A stretch of DNA of 11,192 nucleotides, taken from the NCBI GenBank assembly GCA_016200785.1, contig JACQED010000345.1, positions 1-11,192 on the forward strand. Direction: 5' to 3'. This stretch comes from Chloroflexota bacterium. Lineage in GTDB: Bacteria > Chloroflexota > Anaerolineae > Anaerolineales > JACQED01. The notes under the pieces were generated by a model. The model was not told the origin of the DNA, searched no databases, and was given only the letters and a program-made list of their open reading frames with translations. The number at the start of each line of letters is the position of its first letter. Position 1 is the stretch's first letter. The position numbers were made by a program, and so were the translations under genes. Shown here one piece after another: positions 6,360-11,192 of the stretch.

Positions 6360-7367
6360 TTACAGTTTCAACCTCGGGTCAAGCGCGTCCCGCAGGCCGT
6401 CGCCGACGAAGTTGAAGGCCAGCGAACAGATAAAGATCGGCGTGCCCGGGATGAGCGGCAGAAATGGATGCTCGAACATGTAGGCTTCGGCAAAGTTCAG
6501 CATGTTGCCCCACGTGGGGGTGGGGTCTTGAATGCCGAAGCCGAGAAACGAAAGCGCGGACTCGGTGATGACGAACCCGGCCAGGAGGAGGCTGGCGTCC
6601 ACGATGATCGGCGCCAGGGCGTTGGGGATCATGTGTCGCATGATCAGGCGCAGGTCCGACGCGCCCAGCGCCCGCGCGGCTTCGACGAAATCCTGCTCGC
6701 GCAGTGACAGCACCATGCCGCGCATCAGCCTGGCCGTGCTCAGCCAGCCGAAGGCGGTCAGCACGCTCACCACGACGATGACCAACTGGGCCTCGCGCGG
6801 CGGGATCAGCATGAACCACGACATCAGCTGAACGACCGCGCCCGGGATCGGGATCGATTCCGGCGACTGAAGCAGGATGGCGGATATGATCAACAACAGG
6901 GGCAACTGCGGCAGGGTGAGCATGAACTCGACAAAGCGCATGATGACCGAATCGATCCAGCCGCGGTAGTAGCCGGAGATCGCCCCGACGATCATGCCGA
7001 TGATCTCGCTGCCGAGTGTGGACAGGAAGGCGGCCGTGAGCGAAATGCGCGCGGCGAACAGTATGCGCGAGAGAATGTCGCGGCCGAGGTGGTCGGTGCC
7101 CAAATAATGAATGCGGCTGTCCACTTCGCTATGCGCCATGAGCGGAGCGAAAGTATTGGAGACGTCTATTTCGTAAGGATTGTAGGGGGCGAGCACGGGA
7201 GCCAGAAGGGCGATGAGCATGATGACCAGGCTGACCACAAGCGAAACCATCGCCAGGCGGTGGCGGCTGAAGCGCCGCGCCAGAATTTGCAGTTGACTCT
7301 CTTCTTCGGGCAACGCCTCGGCCGCTCGGATGTCGAGAACGCCGGCCGTTGCTGTCGTTGTGGTCAT
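6360..7367 (-). CDS. Peptide ABC transporter permease, OppC/DppC type
   Basis: A 335-residue membrane subunit. A cytoplasmic lead (1-37) containing RRFSRHRLAM precedes membrane segment 1 (38-60), as in the OppC N-terminal domain. The motif LGTDHLGRDILSR (89-101) is the hallmark of the C-type permease. Further hydrophobic segments lie at about 110-133, 143-166, 178-205, 254-275 and 303-320. The EAA loop that docks the ATPase is at 229-249 (EAARALGASDLR and onward, ending RHMIPNAL). The end, DGLRDALDPRLKL, is family-typical. Length is normal to slightly long, through the segment around 167-192. The ATG at 7365-7367 has only a weak SD (GGGGA) and lies 27 bases after permease B. In most such operons an ATPase gene would come next; here two unrelated genes intervene. 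Confidence 0.93.
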   Translation of the reverse strand: MTTTTATAGVLDIRAAEALPEEESQLQILARRFSRHRLAMVSLVVSLVIMLIALLAPVLAPYNPYEIDVSNTFAPLMAHSEVDSRIHYLGTDHLGRDILSRILFAARISLTAAFLSTLGSEIIGMIVGAISGYYRGWIDSVIMRFVEFMLTLPQLPLLLIISAILLQSPESIPIPGAVVQLMSWFMLIPPREAQLVIVVVSVLTAFGWLSTARLMRGMVLSLREQDFVEAARALGASDLRLIMRHMIPNALAPIIVDASLLLAGFVITESALSFLGFGIQDPTPTWGNMLNFAEAYMFEHPFLPLIPGTPIFICSLAFNFVGDGLRDALDPRLKL

Positions 7368-7394
7368 GCAGGTCCCCAGGGCTGACAGTAAAGA

Positions 7395-8882
7395 CTATGA
7401 AAACCTGATGCGCGGGTCAATGAAGGTATAAAGAAGGTCCGATACCAGTGTCGCGGCGACGGTGAGTTCGGCAGTGATAAACAACAGCGCCATCGCCACC
7501 GGCCAGTCAGTGCGGCCGAGGGCGTCAAAGTACAGGCGGCCCATACCGGGCCAGTTGAAGACGGTCTCGGTGATGATCGCGCCGCTGAACAAGCCCGGAA
7601 TGGAGAGCATCAAGATCGTCGAGAAGGGGATCAGGGCATTACGCAGGGCGTGCTTCAAGATCACCAATCGCTCCAGCAAGCCCTTGGCCCGCGCCGTGCG
7701 GACGTAATCCTGCCGCAGGACCTCGAGCATCGAGGAGCGAACGTAGCGGCTCCAGCCGGCCACGGTGAAGAGCACCAGCACCGCCGTCGGCATGATCGCC
7801 CTCAACAGATTGTCCCTCAGCGATCCGGCTTTGATCGCGCCGAGCACGGGAATGACGTAGTCTTTGACCCCGACCGCATTGCCGACCGGCAGATAGGGCC
7901 AGCCGATGTTGTGCAGAAAGAGGCCGAAAAACAGAATCATCAAAATCCCCATGAAGAACGTCGGCATGGACGAGCCGATGAATGAGAGCGTGGTGAAGGC
8001 GTAGTCGAAACGCGAGTACTGGCGCACGGCCGAATACACCCCAAGCGGCACGCCGAGGAGCAGAGAAATGATCAGCGACGAGCTCATGAGTTGCAGGGTG
8101 CGCCACAAACGCGACATGATGAGGAGCGAGACCGGCCGGTCGCGCAGGATTTGCCACGACAGGCCGAAGTCGCCGAACAGCACGCCGTTGCTCGTCCGGC
8201 GTGTTTCCAGGCTGCGCAGGGTGACGTAGTCGTTGCAACCGACCGTTTCGATGCGCGACGTGCCGTTGGACTGTTGCACCTCACGCTCGATGGGTTTGCG
8301 ACAGCCGACGATCAACTGATCGAAGTAGGTCTGGCCGCCAACCACGGCGATGCGCTCGCCGGAGTGATCGCCGATGAGCGAGACAGCGCCGCAGACTTCC
8401 ACGCTGCCGGGCGCCGCGCCCCCGGTCAGGCCGGCGGGGCACTTGTCGCCGCCGATGCCGGCGGCCTGGTCCGCCGTCAGCACCGCCACTTCGCTCGCGG
8501 TTAGTTTCCCATTGTTGACTGTGGCGGTCACCATGACGGGCAGGCCCACCCACACGTCCGGGGCAAAGGCAAACTCGCCCAGTTGGCCGAGTTTCGTTTT
8601 GCTGTCGATGACTACCGGCTTGCCGCCGATCTGGATCGGCCCGCGCGGCACGCCGACGAACCAGCGGGTGAAGCGCACGGGGAGGGTCAAATCGAGCTCG
8701 AAATAAGAGCGTATGCGGGCCACGTCGTCTTCGGTGATGTGGAACTTGCCGCTTTGCGTGATCTCGGTGAGGAACGACAACGGGCCGCCCGGCGCGAAGT
8801 TGAGCAGGGCATACGAGGCGACGGCTGAGAAGAACAGCACGAACGTCATTTGGATTACTCTGCGTATCAGGTAGCCGGTCAT
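7395..8882 (-). CDS. Peptide ABC transporter permease, OppB/DppB type, with a large extracytoplasmic insert
   Basis: A 495-residue membrane subunit; usual family length is about 305-340. It starts MTGYLIRRVIQMTF, with membrane segment 1 at about 9-30 and the typical NFAPGGPL. The conserved region resumes at LFGDFGLSW (235-243) and RTLQL (261-265), then segments at about 265-286, 300-325, 364-380, 415-437 and 463-486. The EAA loop is at about 395-418 (ARAKGLLERLVILKHALRNA), and FIDPRIRFS ends it. Between PVRFTRWFVGVPRG (68-81) and LFGDFG lie about 150 extra residues, beta-rich, with cysteines 148, 164, 194 and 216. The first part (IQIGGKPVVID ... VMVTATVNNGKLTASEV) resembles DUF5666-like OB modules. 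The ATG at 8880-8882 is chosen because GAGG lies five bases upstream; 22 further upstream codons run into intergenic repeats. Confidence 0.9.
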   Translation of the reverse strand: MTGYLIRRVIQMTFVLFFSAVASYALLNFAPGGPLSFLTEITQSGKFHITEDDVARIRSYFELDLTLPVRFTRWFVGVPRGPIQIGGKPVVIDSKTKLGQLGEFAFAPDVWVGLPVMVTATVNNGKLTASEVAVLTADQAAGIGGDKCPAGLTGGAAPGSVEVCGAVSLIGDHSGERIAVVGGQTYFDQLIVGCRKPIEREVQQSNGTSRIETVGCNDYVTLRSLETRRTSNGVLFGDFGLSWQILRDRPVSLLIMSRLWRTLQLMSSSLIISLLLGVPLGVYSAVRQYSRFDYAFTTLSFIGSSMPTFFMGILMILFFGLFLHNIGWPYLPVGNAVGVKDYVIPVLGAIKAGSLRDNLLRAIMPTAVLVLFTVAGWSRYVRSSMLEVLRQDYVRTARAKGLLERLVILKHALRNALIPFSTILMLSIPGLFSGAIITETVFNWPGMGRLYFDALGRTDWPVAMALLFITAELTVAATLVSDLLYTFIDPRIRFS

Positions 8883-8894
8883 CGAAACCTCGAT

Positions 8895-8980
8895 ATTGCT
8901 GATTGCAGATTGCTGATTGGGGAGCGTCCCGACAGGAACGTCCCTCAATCAGCAATCAGACATCGTCAATCAGAAATCGG
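8895..8980. repeat. Convergent heptad repeats in the binding protein-permease gap
   Basis: On the left, units ATTGCTG, ATTGCAG, ATTGCTG and ATTGGGG follow at exact 7-base spacing (8895-8922). On the right, CAATCAG, CAATCAG, ACATCGT, CAATCAG and AAATCGG do the same (8946-8980). The right set is the reverse complement of the left unit in another phase, so the two arrays converge on a 23-base centre that is itself a near palindrome (GGGAGCGTCC ... GGAACGTCCC). Confidence 0.75.
8908..8957 (-). promoter_or_regulatory. Intercistronic mRNA hairpin after the binding-protein gene
   Basis: GATTGCTGATTG (8908-8919) pairs perfectly with CAATCAGCAATC (8946-8957). The stem continues as GGGA with TCCC (8920-8923, 8941-8944; T8945 bulged), then CGTCC with GGAACG (one bulged A) around a short loop, for about 21 pairs in all. 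No T-run follows, so it is not a classic terminator. Placed between the binding-protein stop and the permease B SD, it may protect the upstream mRNA end or reduce read-through, giving more binding protein than permease; similar roles are known for REP hairpins in malEFG. Confidence 0.65.
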
Positions 8981-8987
8981 GCGCAGC

Positions 8988-10910
8988 CTACTTCACAAAC
9001 AGATTCATGTCGATGTGTTCCCAGGTTGGGCTGGCGAAGAACACGACGTTCACCGGCTTGCCCTCCTTCTGGGCATTCAGCACGGTTTCGACTTCCTGGC
9101 CCGCGCCCAGCGTCTCACTGCCGAGCACGTCCACCTGGCCCTGCAGGAGTTGCGCCACGGCGGTCTGCGTGTCGGCGACGAACTGCACGACGATCTTCTT
9201 GACCTTGGCCTCGCCGCGGAAGTAGTTCGGGTTGGTCGTCAGCGTGATGCTTTGGCCTTTCACCCAGTCGGCGCACTTGAGCACGTACGGGCCGGTGCCC
9301 AACGGGCACTCGGCGATCTCGGGCAGGGTGCTCCAATCCTTGTGCGGCACGTCCTTGAGATTGCGGCCGTCGGCCAGTTTCTGGTGCGACGGGTAGGCGC
9401 CGAACGGCAGGCCGGTATAGTAGAGCGGGTACTGAAAGCCCGGCACGTATTTGACCGTGACCTTCATGCCGTCGAACTTCACGCCGTCCTTGGCCAGCGC
9501 GTCGCACAGCGTGTAGGTGACCGCGCCGGTATCGTGATCGCAGTCCACCGCGTAGCCGAGTTCGTTGTCGGCCTGTTTGAACGGCTCGCCGTCGCTCCAC
9601 TTGAGACCGTCCACGTATTCGTAAGTGGCTGTCAATTGTTTCATCTTGACCGTGCCGCCGCTGTACTTCATCGTGTTGCCGTCGGCGTCGGTGATCTCGA
9701 CGTCCGCTTTCAGCGGCACAGGCTCGCCGGCCGTGTTGTAGACGATATCGCCTTCCTTGACCTCCACCGTGTCGTTGGTCGCCCCGCCGTTGTCAACCGT
9801 GGGCAGAGACTTGAACAGGTTGGCTTGGAAGTCGTACGTCTCGGTGAATACCGGCGGGTCCTGAATGAGGTAAGCGACCACGCGCTCGACGGCCGCGCTC
9901 TCGACGAGTGAGAACAGCGTCGCCGGCTCCTGCGTCAGGCCGATGACGACGGTGTCGCTGCCTTCCATTTCCCACGTCGAGGCGTTGCGGGTGTAATAGT
10001 CGGTGGGATCGGACTTGAAGTTCTTCAGCTTCGACGTCGCCACTTCGGCCTGCAGGCGGTTGAACATTGGGATGCTGGGCACGTCCTTGGTGAATTCCTG
10101 CTGGACGATGGCGTACTGCTTGATGCGCTCGTCGCGGTTGAGCGTGTTGTTGGCCGCGATGATCGCGTTGCTGGCCTTCTCGTTGCACCAGCCCATGTAG
10201 TTCTGGCCCTGCCAGCCGTTCTCGGGCGTGGGGATCTGGTTGCAGGCGTAGAGGTCGCGCCCGCCAGGGTCGGCCTGGCCCACCCAGGCAAAGGCGCCGA
10301 GCTCAAAGTCGCGGCGGCGCAGGCCAGAGGTGGAGCCGAACCACCACGAGCCGGGCGTGTGGAAGCGAAGGATGCGCACGCCGCACTTACTCATGTTGGA
10401 CTCGAACACGGCGGCCCACGTCTGGCGGAACTGGGCAGCGGTGGTGGTGAACTTGAGCACCAATTCCTCGCCGTTCGCGTTGTGGCGGTAGGGCACACCT
10501 TCTTCAGCTTTCCAACCTGCTTCCTCGAGGAGAGCCTTGCCCTTCTCGAGGTCGAACGGATACTGCGTCAAACCGCTGGCGTGCGCCCAGTGATCTGAGG
10601 GGATGAACGAGTCCATGTGCAGGATGGACTTGTCCTCTACGAACGGATACACCGAGTTGATCACCTCGTCGCGGTTGGTGCAGTACTCGATGGCCTGGCG
10701 GTTGCGCAGATCGCCGAGGATCGGGTGCGGCGTGGTGAATGAGGGAACGGGTGTCGCAGTGATCTGCTCGGTGATGACCTGAGTCTCCTTGACCGTGACG
10801 ACCTGCGTCTGGATGATGGTCTGCGGCGTCGGCGGGGGAGCGCAAGCCGCCAGCACCAGGCTGACGACGGCGATGGCGCCGAGCACGGCGACGAATTTCT
10901 TCTGTGTCAT
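8988..10910 (-). CDS. Peptide-binding lipoprotein, SBP_bac_5 type, apparently circularly permuted
   Basis: A 640-residue extracytoplasmic solute-binding lipoprotein. Signal peptide 1-22 ends in lipobox LAAC with C23 as lipid anchor, followed by a Gln/Thr/Val-rich linker (24-60). Residues 62-314 match the C-terminal part of DppA/OppA: LGDLRNRQAIEYCTNRDEVI (65-84), YPFDLEKGKALLEEAGW (117-133), WVGQADPGG (209-217), NYMGWCNE (237-244) and DERIKQYAIVQQEFTKDVPS (260-279). Residues 320-640 match the N-terminal part: TVVIGLTQEPATL (320-332), KWSDGEPFKQAD (437-448), CPLGTGPYVL (535-544), NPNYFRG (560-566) and TAVAQLLQGQVDVL (583-596), ending at MNLFVK. The usual order is thus reversed, with ends joined by about five residues. 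Residues 380-425 are an extra hydrophilic segment. Eight cysteines lie outside the signal. AGGAGG (10918-10923) stands seven bases before the ATG. Confidence 0.9.
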   Translation of the reverse strand: MTQKKFVAVLGAIAVVSLVLAACAPPPTPQTIIQTQVVTVKETQVITEQITATPVPSFTTPHPILGDLRNRQAIEYCTNRDEVINSVYPFVEDKSILHMDSFIPSDHWAHASGLTQYPFDLEKGKALLEEAGWKAEEGVPYRHNANGEELVLKFTTTAAQFRQTWAAVFESNMSKCGVRILRFHTPGSWWFGSTSGLRRRDFELGAFAWVGQADPGGRDLYACNQIPTPENGWQGQNYMGWCNEKASNAIIAANNTLNRDERIKQYAIVQQEFTKDVPSIPMFNRLQAEVATSKLKNFKSDPTDYYTRNASTWEMEGSDTVVIGLTQEPATLFSLVESAAVERVVAYLIQDPPVFTETYDFQANLFKSLPTVDNGGATNDTVEVKEGDIVYNTAGEPVPLKADVEITDADGNTMKYSGGTVKMKQLTATYEYVDGLKWSDGEPFKQADNELGYAVDCDHDTGAVTYTLCDALAKDGVKFDGMKVTVKYVPGFQYPLYYTGLPFGAYPSHQKLADGRNLKDVPHKDWSTLPEIAECPLGTGPYVLKCADWVKGQSITLTTNPNYFRGEAKVKKIVVQFVADTQTAVAQLLQGQVDVLGSETLGAGQEVETVLNAQKEGKPVNVVFFASPTWEHIDMNLFVK

Positions 10911-10917
10911 TTTCTCT

Positions 10918-10923
10918 CCTCCT
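10918..10923 (-). promoter_or_regulatory. Strong Shine-Dalgarno site of the binding-protein gene
   Basis: A consensus AGGAGG, seven bases from the ATG, is the best-spaced SD in the window. High translation of the binding protein relative to the permeases fits the usual stoichiometry of such transporters. Confidence 0.8.
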
Positions 10924-10971
10924 GACTAAACTGAATGTGTCTTGCAGTTTGTCAAACGAGACGGATGGGGT

Positions 10972-10989
10972 ACGGCGTTGACGCGCCGT
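10972..10989. promoter_or_regulatory. Small inverted repeat in the leader of the transporter operon
   Basis: ACGGCG (10972-10977) and CGCCGT (10984-10989) are inverted around a six-base loop, about 62 bases before the binding-protein start. It could be an operator half-site pair or an mRNA hairpin. No T-run follows on the minus strand, so it is not a terminator. Confidence 0.35.
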
Positions 10990-11012
10990 GTGAAAGATGG
11001 AATAGATCCGAA

Positions 11013-11024
11013 GATCACCTCCTT
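11013..11024 (-). promoter_or_regulatory. Perfect anti-SD match without a start codon
   Basis: AAGGAGGTGATC on the minus strand is a 12-base complement of the usual 16S rRNA 3' end. No ATG, GTG or TTG follows at a working distance, and the nearest supported start is about 100 bases away. It lies ten bases after the stop codon of the upstream partial gene. Confidence 0.5.
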
Positions 11025-11033
11025 GCGTTGTGA

Positions 11034-11192
11034 CTACACCAGCCGGCCGGCAGCCAGGGAGACGCCCGATGGCAAGCGCCAGGCCAGGAGCAAGGCATCC
11101 ACCTGAGTCCAGGTCGTGATCGCGCCCGGCGCGTGATAGCCGTGGCCGCCGTAATAAAAACATCCCGATGAGACACGCGGCGCAAATCCAGT
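11034..11192 (-). CDS. Unrecognised protein, C-terminal 52 residues only
   Basis: A minus-strand frame enters from the right edge (first codon 11190-11192) and ends at TAG (11034-11036). The visible part includes SSGCFYYGGHGYHAPGAITT, then WTQVDALLLAWRLP and SVSLAAGRLV-like residues at the end (read as GVSLAAGRLV). Amino-acid composition and G/C-ending codons in the last 38 codons look like real coding sequence, while the competing same-strand frame is arginine-rich like a shadow. I do not recognise the family. The gene runs the same way as the transporter operon, 123 bases upstream of the binding protein, and no terminator is visible between them. Confidence 0.5.
   Translation of the reverse strand, partial: TGFAPRVSSGCFYYGGHGYHAPGAITTWTQVDALLLAWRLPSGVSLAAGRLV

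Noticed and set aside
8883..8948. A longer start for permease B, adding 22 residues
   Set aside because: The added codons are translated heptad repeat and hairpin, with no SD at 8948. The ATG at 8880-8882 has a well-spaced GAGG and begins the family-typical N-terminus.
8895..8980. CRISPR array
   Set aside because: The units are 7 bases, contiguous and degenerate, without spacers or cas genes.
8988..10910. The binding-protein gene as two separate or frameshifted genes
   Set aside because: One uninterrupted 640-codon frame spans both halves with steady coding character. There is no internal SD-ATG pair with a second signal peptide near residue 315.
10926..10955. TTGACA (10950-10955) as the -35 box of the binding-protein promoter
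   Set aside because: The matching -10 would fall at 10926-10932 (AGTTTA or GTTTAG, poor matches), and transcription would begin inside the SD.
10925..11018. A 30-codon leader peptide starting at GTG within AAGGAGGTGATC
   Set aside because: The GTG overlaps the SD with no spacing, and the peptide has no sensible composition.
11013..11024. A fragment of 16S rRNA 3' end on the plus strand (GATCACCTCCTT)
   Set aside because: Only these 12 bases match; the flanking sequence is not rRNA-like.

Overview
The window looks like a chromosomal segment of a high-GC Chloroflexota bacterium, most likely Anaerolineae-like. This is inferred from Uma2-family genes, a lipoprotein-anchored peptide-type ABC transporter, short heptad intergenic repeats and overall gene style; no rRNA is present to prove it. 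Every gene I can support lies on the minus strand, so transcription runs from the right edge to the left edge. The long plus-strand open frames are shadows.

In transcription order: (1) 11192-11034 holds the last 52 codons of an unrecognised gene. (2) 11033-10911 is a leader with an unpaired perfect Shine-Dalgarno sequence and a small hairpin. (3) 10910-2575 is a five-component OppABCDF/DppABCDF-type peptide transporter: binding lipoprotein, permease B, permease C, ATPase D and ATPase F, ended by a strong intrinsic terminator. Between permease C and ATPase D sit two extra genes, a coiled-coil protein with a PD-(D/E)XK-like C-terminus and a Uma2-family protein. A possible promoter and a 108-bp imperfect inverted repeat precede them, and heptad repeats lie at their far edge. 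(4) 2526-777 is a promoter, a second Uma2 gene and a response regulator with a roadblock/LC7-like domain, probably translationally coupled. (5) A REP-like hairpin repeat follows. (6) 704-1 has a good extended -10 promoter driving tRNA-Gln(TTG) and then the 5' part of glmU, with no terminator visible between them.

The most unusual observation concerns the binding protein. Its halves are in reversed order: the segment that is C-terminal in DppA/OppA-type proteins comes right after the lipoprotein signal and linker, and the segment that is normally N-terminal follows it and ends the protein. This looks like a circularly permuted SBP_bac_5 fold. The adjacent permease B carries about 150 extra residues in its first extracytoplasmic loop, just where binding protein and permease would meet. 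Together they suggest a remodelled receptor-permease interface. Both readings come from eye comparison and need a structure or profile search to confirm.

All coordinates were read by eye. Functional names for the transporter are family-level; its substrate cannot be told from the sequence.
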